Assembly: GCF_030812995.1 (NCBI RefSeq)
Contig: NZ_JAUSTT010000033.1
Location: 1 to 45,500 of the forward strand
Reading direction: 5' to 3'
Length of the DNA: 45,500 nt
Source of the DNA: Bacillus chungangensis
Lineage (GTDB): Bacteria > Bacillota > Bacilli > Bacillales > Bacillaceae_C
Below the pieces are notes generated by a model, which was not told where the DNA came from, did no database searches, and was given only the letters and a program-made list of their open reading frames with translations. The translations under genes were made by a program, and so were the position numbers. This document shows positions 1 to 7,511 of this stretch, piece after piece (position 1 is the first letter of the stretch; every line of letters starts with the position of its first letter).

Positions 1-93
1 CATAACAAGTAACACATGGGTAAGCCGTATGCCTTAGTAGGGCACGTACGGTTTGATGAGGGAGTAACCTCGAAAGAGGTTACTCTACTCTAT
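1..93 (+). mobile_element. 3' end of a group II intron (domains V and VI)
   Basis: Positions 22-54 have the form of group II intron domain V: AAGCCGTATGCC, a short loop, then GGGCACGTACGGTTT, with the AGC triad and the CACGTACGG 3' strand typical of the family. Positions 57-93 form a domain VI-like hairpin (AGTAACCTC, GAAA loop, GAGGTTACT) and then CTACTCTAT, a plausible intron end in AY with a branch-point A nearby. The rest of the intron and any reverse transcriptase lie outside the window. The exact 3' boundary is inferred from the domain VI position. Confidence 0.75.
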
Positions 94-145
94 GTTGTTG
101 CCATGTTTTAATAAGCAATGCTATCCCAAGGAGGTGATGACGAAA

Positions 146-256
146 ATGGACGATGGATCGGAACCAAGCTCATATATTAACAGTTTTCTTAAAAAAGAAA
201 GAATGAAAAAAAGAGTCCACTTTTCGTGGTCGCCCGCGGAGTGTTTGACTCTGTAA
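146..256 (+). CDS. Short leader ORF (36 aa) upstream of truncated mgtE
   Basis: A 36-codon ORF starts at ATG 146 behind a very strong Shine-Dalgarno (AAGGAGGTGATG, 129-140) and stops at TAA 254-256, 15 bases before the mgtE ATG. The peptide begins MDDGSEPSS, then a lysine/arginine-rich middle, and ends SPAECLTL. I do not recognise a family. Strong RBS, small size and position directly before a magnesium transporter suggest a regulatory leader peptide. An acidic, proline-containing N terminus recalls the ribosome-destabilising leader MgtL of enterobacterial mgtA, but that is analogy only. It could instead be a fortuitous ORF left by the intron insertion. Confidence 0.45.
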   Translation: MDDGSEPSSYINSFLKKERMKKRVHFSWSPAECLTL

Positions 257-263
257 GGGAGTG
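212..263 (+). promoter_or_regulatory. Mutually exclusive hairpins around the mgtE ribosome binding site
   Basis: ACTC at 248-251 can pair with GAGT at three places: 213-216 (as AGAGTC with GACTCT), 239-242, or 259-262. The last GAGT is part of the mgtE Shine-Dalgarno (AAGGGAGTG, 255-263). The leader ORF stop codon (254-256) lies in the loop of the RBS-sequestering form, so a ribosome finishing the leader could open it. The pairings are visible in the sequence; the regulatory role is inference. Confidence 0.35.
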
Positions 264-271
264 TGTAAAGT

Positions 272-1264
272 ATGATCATGACGACAGTACTAAATAAATT
301 TAAAGCAGAATCTGCTGGCAAGTTAATGACAAATGAATATGTATCATTTGAAGAGCATCAAACAGTTGATGAAATTATTGATTTTTTTCGTGCTTATGGA
401 AAAGGTAAACAAAATATTCACTATATTTATGTAGTTGATCAAAAAGATTGTTTAAAAGGTGTGCTCTCACTTAGAGAACTGCTTAGTACACCTGGTGCAA
501 CACAAATTAGCGACATCATGATAAAAAATATTGTGACAGTAGATATTGATTTAGATCAAGAAAAGGTTGCCCATATTATTAAGGAAAAGGATTACGTTTC
601 ACTGCCTGTTGTTGATCATCATCAAAAGCTGCTCGGAGTCATACATGTTGATGATATTTTAGATGTAGTACAAGAGGAAGCAACAGAGGATTTTCATAAA
701 ATGGCCCCTGTTGGAAAACTAGATACAAGTATTAAAAATGTAGGGATTCTTACAATATTTAAAAAAAGAGTCTCATGGTTAGTCATTTTAGTATTTATGA
801 ATATTTTTTCTGGAGCTGGCATCGCATTGTATGAGGATACGATTGCGGCGAACATTGCACTTGTTTTCTTTTTACCTTTATTAGTTGATAGTGGGGGAAA
901 CGCCGGCTCCCAGTCTGCAACATTAATAATTCGTGCAATGGCAGTTGGAGACATTAGACTAAGGGATTGGCTAAGTTTATTTAAGAAGGAATTCTCTATC
1001 TCGTTTCTTTTAGGTATTGCAATGGCAGTGTCTGTTTCACTTATTGGCATCTATCGAGGCGGAATTGATATTGCAATTGTTGTATCCTTAACGATGTTAA
1101 CCATTGTTGTTGTAGGCAGCTTAATTGGGATGTCCTTGCCATTTATTTTTAGCAAGCTAAAATTAGATCCAGCAACAGCGAGCGGCCCATTAATTACATC
1201 TATTTGCGACATTTCAGGAGTGTTTATCTATTTCGCAATTGCTTCATGGTATTTAGGATTATAA
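272..1264 (+). CDS. mgtE: MgtE-family magnesium transporter lacking the N domain
   Basis: MgtE proteins are Mg2+-gated channels for Mg2+ entry. This 330-aa product begins almost directly at the first CBS domain (SAGKLMTNEY near residue 14) and lacks the roughly 120-residue cytoplasmic N domain seen in the 450-aa copy at 15608-16960. Two CBS domains (about 14-145) and the five-helix channel domain (about 170-330) follow. The channel keeps GGNAGSQSA and DPATASGPLIT and ends normally. The start is ATG 272 behind AAGGGAGTG, with an in-frame stop at 266-268, so no longer reading frame exists. It sits just after an intron end and a leader ORF. In studied MgtE proteins the N domain helps close the channel at high Mg2+, so loss of gating is possible but not shown. 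Confidence 0.85.
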   Translation: MIMTTVLNKFKAESAGKLMTNEYVSFEEHQTVDEIIDFFRAYGKGKQNIHYIYVVDQKDCLKGVLSLRELLSTPGATQISDIMIKNIVTVDIDLDQEKVAHIIKEKDYVSLPVVDHHQKLLGVIHVDDILDVVQEEATEDFHKMAPVGKLDTSIKNVGILTIFKKRVSWLVILVFMNIFSGAGIALYEDTIAANIALVFFLPLLVDSGGNAGSQSATLIIRAMAVGDIRLRDWLSLFKKEFSISFLLGIAMAVSVSLIGIYRGGIDIAIVVSLTMLTIVVVGSLIGMSLPFIFSKLKLDPATASGPLITSICDISGVFIYFAIASWYLGL

Positions 1265-1646
1265 TGCTTTAGTTTTATTCCATATTTTTGAGATACTTCT
1301 CCTGGAAAGAGTTAATTTCTACTATTAGTTTGCTCGGGGGAACAAGCTGGATTAAGTAGAACAACTCCTCAAGGATTCGATCAAACGTTTGTTTAAGAAG
1401 CCAAGAAGGTAGACCACTATTCTCACTATATGAGTAGCATAGGGTTTCGTATAGTTTATGCTAAAAACGAAACAAGGTGCAAATCACACATGTTCTTCTT
1501 TAAAATGTATATTTATCGGATAAAGGGGCAAGTTATCATTATAGTCCACAAAAAGAATGTGAGAAATTTTTCGAAAATGATATACAGAGAAAATGAATTA
1601 AGGTAAAATATGTGTTAGATGTCAAATCTTAAAGAGGTGGTCTTTC
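1265..1646. other. Non-coding stretch after mgtE
   Basis: No convincing gene in these 380 bases. Short reading frames are interrupted on both strands and no clear terminator follows mgtE. The A/T-rich bases before 1630 include TAAAAT near 1603, a possible -10 for the small ORF at 1647, but no good -35 partner was found. Confidence 0.4.
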
Positions 1647-1796
1647 TTGCAAAAAGATTATGACAAGTTAATAAAAATTATGTCCAACTTAGCAGGTATT
1701 GGTGTGAAGATTTCCATGACGAAATCTCGGCTAGAATTGTTTAAAATGCTTGAAGGTGTAAAGCCTGTAACAAACTATCCAGAGCCAAATGCTTAA
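1647..1796 (+). CDS. Small hypothetical protein (49 aa)
   Basis: A 49-codon ORF starts with TTG at 1647 after AAAGAGGTGG (1631-1640, about 6-8 bases spacing) and stops at TAA 1794. The peptide is soluble-looking: a helix-prone N-terminal half (DYDKLIKIMSNLAGIGV), a basic middle (KISMTKSRLELFKMLEG) and a proline-rich tail (KPVTNYPEPNA). I do not recognise a family and assign no function. It stands alone between mgtE and a convergent dedA. The good RBS and residue composition make it a credible gene; conservation in other Bacillaceae would settle it. Confidence 0.5.
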   Translation: MQKDYDKLIKIMSNLAGIGVKISMTKSRLELFKMLEGVKPVTNYPEPNA

Positions 1797-1996
1797 AGCA
1801 TGTTTAAAAAGAGGACAAACAGACCGTTAGTTTAGGGATAACTATAGAAGGGAAGGTCAGCTCATTGTGCCGCCTTCTGGATTGATTATGGAATGGTGTA
1901 TTATTCTAAAAATTCGAGCTGCCTTAGCTGAACTATCATTGCCTTTCTAAAAGAGAAATAATGATTCCCAAACTTGATGAATGTCCACTTAAATGA

Positions 1997-2025
1997 AACA
2001 AGTCAGATTTATGACTTGTTTTTTG
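1997..2025 (+). terminator. Rho-independent terminator
   Basis: ACAAGTCA, a short loop, then TGACTTGT followed by TTTTTTG on the plus strand. It would end transcripts from the mgtE / small-ORF side. Confidence 0.7.
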
Positions 2026-2030
2026 TTTAA

Positions 2031-2074
2031 AAATCCCTGCCTATGTAAAAGCAGCGGACATAGGCAGGGATTTT
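2031..2074. terminator. Bidirectional terminator between plus-strand genes and dedA
   Basis: Perfect 16-bp arms, AAATCCCTGCCTATGT and its complement, separated by about 12 bases, with T-runs on both strands. It lies 12 bases past the stop of the minus-strand dedA gene. Confidence 0.8.
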
Positions 2075-2085
2075 TGTATTGTCTT

Positions 2086-2670
2086 TTAAAGAGCGCTTTG
2101 CTTTCTTTTTTGTATGATGCGGTAAACTAAGAAGAAAATGACGATAGCGATGCCGCCAAGCAAAGTCAGTAACGTGAAATTTTTTTCGATAAAAGGCATT
2201 GCATTTTCGCCAAGCATAGCGATAATCGCTGCTTCTAAGAAAAAGCGTGCTCCCCGCCCAATAACGGACCAAAACATGAGGGTTCGAATTTTCATCCTTG
2301 ATACACCAGAAAAAATAGTAAAAACTTTATACGGAATCGGTGTAAATCCAGCAATTACAATAGATAACGCCCCATATTTGTGAAAATAAAATTCCACTTT
2401 TTGAATTTTTTCTTCAGAGATGAAGTAACGGAGAACCGGTCTTCCGAGCTTTTTCCCAATATACCAACCTAGTAAAGCGCCAAGAACGGACGCAATAGTC
2501 GTATATAGTGCATAAATCCATACCATGCTAGGATTTGCAATCCCCATTGGCAAAAGAAGAACTTCAGGAATAACTGGCAGAAAAGAAGAATCGGCAAATG
2601 AGACAAATAATAAGCCATAGATTCCATATTGTGCAAGCCAATCTTCCAAAAGATGTAGCCATTCTAACAT
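2086..2670 (-). CDS. DedA-family membrane protein
   Basis: This 194-aa polytopic membrane protein belongs to the DedA/VTT (SNARE-associated) superfamily, whose studied members recycle undecaprenyl phosphate or flip phospholipids across the cytoplasmic membrane. Visible features: a re-entrant-type segment with FADSSFLPVIPEVLLLPMG (about 26-44), a second hydrophobic segment with ALLGWYIGKKLGRP, FTPIPYKVFTIFSG (about 110-123), and the conserved arginine region GRGARFFLEA (about 140-149), then a final helix and basic tail. Length fits the shorter YqaA-like branch. The start follows GGAG with 9-base spacing. It is transcribed alone, with a terminator directly downstream. The substrate is not deducible, but an undecaprenyl-phosphate role would fit the glycosyltransferases upstream. 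Confidence 0.85.
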   Translation of the reverse strand: MLEWLHLLEDWLAQYGIYGLLFVSFADSSFLPVIPEVLLLPMGIANPSMVWIYALYTTIASVLGALLGWYIGKKLGRPVLRYFISEEKIQKVEFYFHKYGALSIVIAGFTPIPYKVFTIFSGVSRMKIRTLMFWSVIGRGARFFLEAAIIAMLGENAMPFIEKNFTLLTLLGGIAIVIFFLVYRIIQKRKQSAL

Positions 2671-2977
2671 ATTTACGTACTCCTTTTTTTCACGAAGCTG
2701 ATCGTTGTTGCATATGATTCAAGCTACTATGATTAGTTAGATGCTTAGAAAAGGATGAGAAATTGAGTCTCTCATCATACACTCAAAAAGCACTGCTTTT
2801 GTATATCATCTTTTTTTGACTCGTATTTCTTTATTTGTTTGACATGGAATGTTTTTTCTTGTCCAAATGAGTATATCATTTTTTTCTTTTTCTTTCTAAT
2901 TGTTACTTAAAAAATGATAAGGGGCAGTTTCTCACATGCCCCTTACAATTCTTCATAAGATTGGAGATTCATATAAA
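2671..2977. other. Intergenic, A/T-rich, no gene seen
   Basis: No gene is supported here. It contains the dedA leader, several T-rich runs and, at its right end, the terminator of the FAD oxidoreductase operon. Confidence 0.5.
2910..2944 (-). terminator. Terminator of the glycosyltransferase operon
   Basis: AAGGGGCA (2919-2926) pairs with TGCCCCTT (2937-2944). Read on the minus strand, the stem is followed by ATCATTTTTTAAG. It lies 34 bases past the FAD oxidoreductase stop. Confidence 0.75.
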
Positions 2978-4936
2978 TCAATCTTCTGCGATTTTATCAA
3001 ATTGTATTCCAACGAGACTTTCTACTACATCTTTAAGGATCATATAGGAGTCTCCATCAGTTAGTTCTTCTTTATTTTCAATCATATCAACAGTATCTTT
3101 GGTTAATAAGCCTTTTTTCTGTAATTCAGCTTGCGCCTTATCTTTTGTTACATGCAGTCCAAGTGCTTTTGTCACTGTAAAGCATGCCTGTTGTAAACTT
3201 AACGGCTTTTCAGTAGGATCCTTAATGCCCTTTACAGCGGCAGTATGGTCACCTGTAAAATAGGAAGGATACATCATTATGACACCGCCTGTTTGATTGA
3301 CCATGCGCTGCATATTAGAAACATTATCTAAATTAAATGCTTCTCTTCCATAGTCGCCATAGGCGATACGCATGTAGACGGCTGCTCTTAGCCCAGGAAA
3401 AGCTTTATGTTTCATAAACTGCTGCTTTTCCAACTCAAACGGCTCGAGCTCCATTCCTTGGTCAGTAAGCGTTTCTTGCAGTTTAGCGATTAAAGGTTTT
3501 GATTGTGCTAATGATCGAAAAGTAATATTATTTTCTATCGCTAATTTTGCAGCGGCCCCAGCTGCTTGTCCTTCCGCCATGCCAACTGGTATAACACGGG
3601 CACTGCCATGTGCTAGTGTATCATAGCTGGCAGCTTTTCCAACTACAAGCAAGCCGTCTACGCTTTCTGGCACAATACTGCGAAATGGAATAGCATATTT
3701 TATCGGATGGACAACGATTGCACCACCATCAGACGGTGATGTTCTTTGGATATCAGCAGGGTATGAACCAAAGGCGATTCGATCCCATTTATCATTGTGT
3801 TCTAGCAAATCTATAATGTTGAGACGGTATAAACCAACCATATGTCTGGTTTCACGAACATAGAGTTCAGAGGCAATGCTATCTAATTCCGCTTCCTTAA
3901 ATTCTTTAAAGTTTTCTTTTAAAAATTTCACAACGTTTGGAATTTCCTTACTAGCAATTTCCAGTCCTTCTTTACGCGAGTTAGGGTCTAAACCATCAAT
4001 TTCAAAAATATGAAGGGCGTTAATCAAAATGGTTCCATCAAGCTGACGGCCGATATTAAGACCACGCATTTTAGTGCGTTCCTCGTCAAGTGGTTCATAT
4101 GCACTCATTTCTTCACCATATCCCCACGCGGATAATTTACTAACCCCGGTGTTTGGATCTCCGTCGCCATTCAAACGTTTTGCAATCAACTTCCATGCTT
4201 TATCATCGATATTTTTTAAACGGAAAACAGCTGTAACCGCCATTCTTGAATCTTTGTCTCCTATATCTTCACGGCCGATAGTAAAGGAAACACCGGCATC
4301 AGCGGCAATATCTGCATCTTGTGTCGCGTCAATGACAGCTTTTGCAAAAATATCCTGTTCCGTTTTGTCTGATTTCGTGACTGTGATACCTGTTACTGAT
4401 GTATTCTCATCTTGCGTGTCTACAATTGGCTTAATAGAGGACACATTCATGAACAAATCAATATTTTCCTCTGCAGCAACAAGGTCATAGAATGCATTAG
4501 CCGCAGTTGTAACATCGAAAGAATGCCCCTCTGTTTGCTTATACCATTCTGTAAAAATACCTTTGTTTAAATGATCTTTTTCCTTTCCAGACGTATTGGG
4601 CTTGGTGTTATCCCAGTTCATATCAATACTATTCAACCAACCAATCGTCATTAAACCACCTAAAATTTCACGATCTCTACCCTCAATAAGTAATGTTTTT
4701 AAACCGTTGCGTGCTGCCGAAACAGCAGCACTGATACCTTCAGGATCTGTCCCAACAACGATGACATCATAGTTATCTTGAAGCTTATCTACTGTTACAA
4801 CTTTCTTTAAATCTTGTTTTTCTGGCAATTTATCTATTGTAAATCGATTATACTTTATTTCGTGATAGAGCCAGCGCCCGCCAACCAGTAACAAGACAAC
4901 GAACGCTAAAGCGATAAAAATCCATTTCTTTTTCAT
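2978..4936 (-). CDS. Membrane-anchored FAD-dependent oxidoreductase
   Basis: A 652-aa protein of the FAD_oxidored (PF12831-like) group. One N-terminal transmembrane segment follows MKKK (about residues 5-22), then a Rossmann-type FAD segment VIVVGTDPEG at about 58-67, an acidic strand end LLIEGRD, EILGGLMTIGW, the mid-domain AVIDATQDADIAADAG, and the C-terminal flavin-contact segment VDGLLVVGKAASYDT...SARVIPVGMAEGQAAGAAA. The usual GxGxxG reads G-T-D-P-E-G, so the second glycine is Asp. Positive charges before the helix predict the catalytic part outside the membrane, unusual for a flavoprotein without a twin-arginine signal. It is the last gene of the GT39-GT2-DUF2304 operon (53 bases after DUF2304, RBS GAGGTG). 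Substrate unknown; oxidation of a glycan or a lipid-linked sugar is inference. Confidence 0.75.
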   Translation of the reverse strand: MKKKWIFIALAFVVLLLVGGRWLYHEIKYNRFTIDKLPEKQDLKKVVTVDKLQDNYDVIVVGTDPEGISAAVSAARNGLKTLLIEGRDREILGGLMTIGWLNSIDMNWDNTKPNTSGKEKDHLNKGIFTEWYKQTEGHSFDVTTAANAFYDLVAAEENIDLFMNVSSIKPIVDTQDENTSVTGITVTKSDKTEQDIFAKAVIDATQDADIAADAGVSFTIGREDIGDKDSRMAVTAVFRLKNIDDKAWKLIAKRLNGDGDPNTGVSKLSAWGYGEEMSAYEPLDEERTKMRGLNIGRQLDGTILINALHIFEIDGLDPNSRKEGLEIASKEIPNVVKFLKENFKEFKEAELDSIASELYVRETRHMVGLYRLNIIDLLEHNDKWDRIAFGSYPADIQRTSPSDGGAIVVHPIKYAIPFRSIVPESVDGLLVVGKAASYDTLAHGSARVIPVGMAEGQAAGAAAKLAIENNITFRSLAQSKPLIAKLQETLTDQGMELEPFELEKQQFMKHKAFPGLRAAVYMRIAYGDYGREAFNLDNVSNMQRMVNQTGGVIMMYPSYFTGDHTAAVKGIKDPTEKPLSLQQACFTVTKALGLHVTKDKAQAELQKKGLLTKDTVDMIENKEELTDGDSYMILKDVVESLVGIQFDKIAED

Positions 4937-4989
4937 TAAAACACCTCAATATATTTACGTATTTTCATAAAGCGGTAGTAAGGCTATTG

Positions 4990-5382
4990 CTAAGATGGAG
5001 TTCCACCATGCTTGCTGTGATTCTGATGCTGATTTACGTCTTGAAGCTGATATAGCTTTTCCTCATAAATAGCGATCACCTGTGCTAATTTAGTTGTCCG
5101 CTCAGCCAAAACGGAAACAGTAATGGTTAAGTGGAGCAGGATACAGAAAATCCCTAGTATTGCTAGTAAATAGAGAAGAGATGGCGCATACTTTACTCCT
5201 ATAAGTTTGGCAATCCAATCCAGTCCACTCGGAAATAGAGATAAAACCATCATCAATACGCTTAAAAAAAGCCATAATAACGCATACTGCTCTTTTAATT
5301 TTCTTTTCTTAATAAGGCGGATATTTACAATAAAAAAGGTGAAGCTCAATATAAAACATAGATAAAATATGTAAGCAATCAT
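4990..5382 (-). CDS. DUF2304 membrane protein
   Basis: A 130-aa protein with three hydrophobic segments (about 2-20, 33-50, 66-90) and a C-terminal coiled-coil-prone tail (AERTTKLAQVIAIYEEKLYQLQ) rich in His, Asn and Gln at the end. The layout, with basic KKRKLKEQYALLWL between the first two helices, is that of DUF2304 proteins, which commonly sit beside GT2 glycosyltransferases and have no established biochemical role. Its ATG overlaps the GT2 stop by four bases (5379-5382), indicating translational coupling. I infer a partner or membrane anchor for the soluble GT2 enzyme, which has no transmembrane domain of its own. Confidence 0.8.
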   Translation of the reverse strand: MIAYIFYLCFILSFTFFIVNIRLIKKRKLKEQYALLWLFLSVLMMVLSLFPSGLDWIAKLIGVKYAPSLLYLLAILGIFCILLHLTITVSVLAERTTKLAQVIAIYEEKLYQLQDVNQHQNHSKHGGTPS

Positions 5383-6113
5383 GTGATTTGCTCCTGCCTT
5401 CCTTTTTTGGAATGCGTAATAAAAATGGCTAGTGTAACTTTGATCATGTAATAAATCGATTTAAATGTATTGATACTCGACTTGCCGAACATGCGCGGAC
5501 GCATGGTCACTTGCGTTTCCTTAAAATGAAGCCCGTTGTTATGCAATAAAATGAGTGATTCTACCTCCGGATAATCAGTTGGGTATTGGTCTGCAAAGAG
5601 CGCTATTGCTTTACGGCCACATAATCGGAAGCCAGATGTCGTATCAGTCGCTTTGTTTCTTGTTAGCCCTGAAACAATCGTTGAAAGGAAACGAATGCCG
5701 ACTTTTCGCATGCTTGTCGATTGATATCCTGTTTTATCTAAAAAGCGTGATCCGATAACCATATCTGCTTTTCCTTCATCAAAAATACGTAATAATTTTT
5801 CTAGATCGGCTGGATCATGCTGACCATCGCCGTCGATTTGCACAGCAATATCGTAATCGCCATCTAAGGCATAACGATATCCTGTTTGAACAGCACCACC
5901 AATTCCAAGATTGTACGGCAAATTAAACACGGTAGCACCAGTTTGAATAGCTCTTTCGAACGTCTTGTCCTGAGATCCGTCATTCACAACAGCGATGTCA
6001 GCGTATGGAGCGTGTTTTTGAATATCCTTAATTACATTTTTAATTTGTCCTTCTTCATTGTAAGCAGGGACAATAATCAATATTTTTCTGTCATTTAAAT
6101 GCGTTTGCTTCAT
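5379..6113 (-). CDS. GT2 polyprenyl-phosphate glycosyltransferase
   Basis: A 244-aa GT-A fold enzyme of the dolichol-phosphate-mannose-synthase/ArnC group, expected to move a sugar from a nucleotide donor to undecaprenyl phosphate on the inner membrane face. Motifs: IIVPAYNEEGQI (about 13-24), VVNDGSQDKT (donor site, about 43-52), QIDGDGQHDP with the metal-binding DxD (about 91-100), IGSRF and the DTTSGFRLCGRKAI segment. There is no C-terminal pair of transmembrane helices, so it matches the short soluble form. It lies 16 bases after the GT39-like gene and overlaps the DUF2304 gene by four bases. The sugar cannot be read from the sequence. Confidence 0.88.
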   Translation of the reverse strand: MKQTHLNDRKILIIVPAYNEEGQIKNVIKDIQKHAPYADIAVVNDGSQDKTFERAIQTGATVFNLPYNLGIGGAVQTGYRYALDGDYDIAVQIDGDGQHDPADLEKLLRIFDEGKADMVIGSRFLDKTGYQSTSMRKVGIRFLSTIVSGLTRNKATDTTSGFRLCGRKAIALFADQYPTDYPEVESLILLHNNGLHFKETQVTMRPRMFGKSSINTFKSIYYMIKVTLAIFITHSKKGRQEQIT

Positions 6114-6129
6114 TCAGTTTTCACCTCTT

Positions 6130-7347
6130 TTACCCTTTGACCGTCGTTGAACGGAACATTGGTTTCTTGAAAAGCCACGTCCATATCTTCATGATAAGGA
6201 TGCAATCAATGATAATGATCAAAGGCATCATTGTAACGTTATATCGATACTCTGGTATAAAGGCCAGTCTGATGAGTGTCATTGATCCGATAATCATGAC
6301 AAGTAAGGTAGCCATTTGTTTCCATTTACGCAGCACATCAATGATTGAAAACATTCCTAAACCAACTAAAAACAAATGAATGTAATTATAATTGATGAAA
6401 GGAATAACGTTATAAAAAGGTCGATGTCCACCGCCAGTATACGCATATTGGTAAATATATTGCAGTTTGCCGATCGTGTACCATTTAATAAAGAGCCACG
6501 GCTGTGTCGAGAATCCTACTTTTAATCTTTCGATCGCTACTTCCATTTGTGTTTTTCCAGTGCGATCAACTAAACCATCATCAAAATTTTTGTAAGGGTA
6601 AGTTCCGGCTGCAAATGGATTTACTTGCGTTCCAGTAATAATCAACTCGTGCAATGTGATTAAATTGCGAATCCACCACGGCATCATAACGCAAACTAAA
6701 CCTATACAGGAACATAAAAATAACTTGAGCATTCCTTTTGTATTCTTTTTCCAAACCCAATAGAACAGATAAGTAACTGCAATGACAGGCAGAAACTCTG
6801 GTCGGACTAATACGGTCAAACCTAATAAAGCACCTGACCCAACAGCAAGCCGAAATGACGAAAAGCGAAAGGCATTTATTTGAACTAACATGTAAGCTAG
6901 TAGAAAAAAGATACCGAGCACCTCTGTCAAAATAGCGCCATTTGCCCATACAAAAGGCGGATAGATAGCGGCGAAAAAAGCAGCTAATACGCCGGTCATA
7001 TCGTTAGCAAGGATTGAGCTAATTCGATATATAAACCAAATGGTGATAAGACTAAGTAACACTTGTACATAACGAACCCAAGGCAGCGGATCGTTTTCCT
7101 CATAATCAACAAGCCAATAAATTGACGCTAAAAATAAAGGATATCCCGGAGTAACGTAGGCATTTGGAGAAGTATCATTGTATGCGTACACGCCATCCTC
7201 TAATAATTGTCTTACCATCGCATCATAGTTAATGGCATCGTGAGGCATTTCATGATCCACCGATCGTAAAAAATCTACCCGTAAATAAGCAGCGAGTATG
7301 AAAATGATGATAAGGGCGATGTTCATTATTCTTTTTCGACTCATCAT
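6130..7347 (-). CDS. GT39/ArnT-like integral membrane glycosyltransferase
   Basis: A 405-aa membrane protein of the GT-C class (PMT/ArnT-like). After the first helix (about 8-26) the extracytoplasmic loop carries the acidic signature HDAINYDAMVRQLLEDGVYAY (about 40-60), where this class places its catalytic acid, then PGYPLFLASIYW and about nine further helices with AAIYPPFVWANGAILTE. Such enzymes take a sugar from a polyprenyl-phosphate carrier and attach it to an acceptor outside the membrane. It is the first gene of the operon GT39-GT2-DUF2304-FAD oxidoreductase. The start is at adjacent ATG codons after AAGGAG. Upstream lie CTTAA repeats at 11/22-bp spacing, candidate response-regulator sites. 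The acceptor is unknown (teichoic acid, lipid or protein). Confidence 0.82.
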   Translation of the reverse strand: MMSRKRIMNIALIIIFILAAYLRVDFLRSVDHEMPHDAINYDAMVRQLLEDGVYAYNDTSPNAYVTPGYPLFLASIYWLVDYEENDPLPWVRYVQVLLSLITIWFIYRISSILANDMTGVLAAFFAAIYPPFVWANGAILTEVLGIFFLLAYMLVQINAFRFSSFRLAVGSGALLGLTVLVRPEFLPVIAVTYLFYWVWKKNTKGMLKLFLCSCIGLVCVMMPWWIRNLITLHELIITGTQVNPFAAGTYPYKNFDDGLVDRTGKTQMEVAIERLKVGFSTQPWLFIKWYTIGKLQYIYQYAYTGGGHRPFYNVIPFINYNYIHLFLVGLGMFSIIDVLRKWKQMATLLVMIIGSMTLIRLAFIPEYRYNVTMMPLIIIIDCILIMKIWTWLFKKPMFRSTTVKG

Positions 7348-7376
7348 TGTAGCTCCTTCCGTACTGTCTGCTAATC

Positions 7377-7441
7377 AGTATACAGATGAGAACTTAAAGC
7401 CTCGTTTTCACTTGCTTAACATTTTCTTTTGTATTTCTTAA
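7377..7441 (-). promoter_or_regulatory. Candidate regulated promoter with CTTAA repeats (GT operon)
   Basis: On the plus strand CTTAA occurs at 7393, 7415 and 7437, exactly 22 bp apart, with a degenerate CTTTT in register at 7426 (11 bp from each neighbour). A tentative -10, TATACT on the minus strand (7377-7382), has no good -35, as expected for an activator-dependent promoter. The same CTTAA motif with strict 11-bp spacing is found upstream of the flippase/regulator operon at 10270-10296. Direct repeats at about one helical turn are typical of OmpR/PhoB-family operators. Confidence 0.55.
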
Positions 7442-7461
7442 GAAAAATTAAGAAAGTGCAT

Positions 7462-7508
7462 AAAAAAAGACTGGCCAAAATGGATGAAAATCCATTTTGG
7501 CCAGTCTT
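7462..7508 (-). terminator. Terminator of the histidine kinase gene
   Basis: A perfect 18-bp inverted repeat (GACTGGCCAAAATGGA arm from 7468) with a short loop; the minus strand continues into seven Ts. It starts only 4 bases past the kinase stop. Confidence 0.9.
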
Positions 7509-7511
7509 ACC

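Noticed and set aside
94-271. An M-box riboswitch before the truncated mgtE
   Set aside because: The M-box conserved core words were not found there or before the second mgtE; only the leader ORF and simple hairpins are seen.
694-1050. A long minus-strand frame inside the truncated mgtE
   Set aside because: Shadow of the mgtE reading frame without RBS or domain character.
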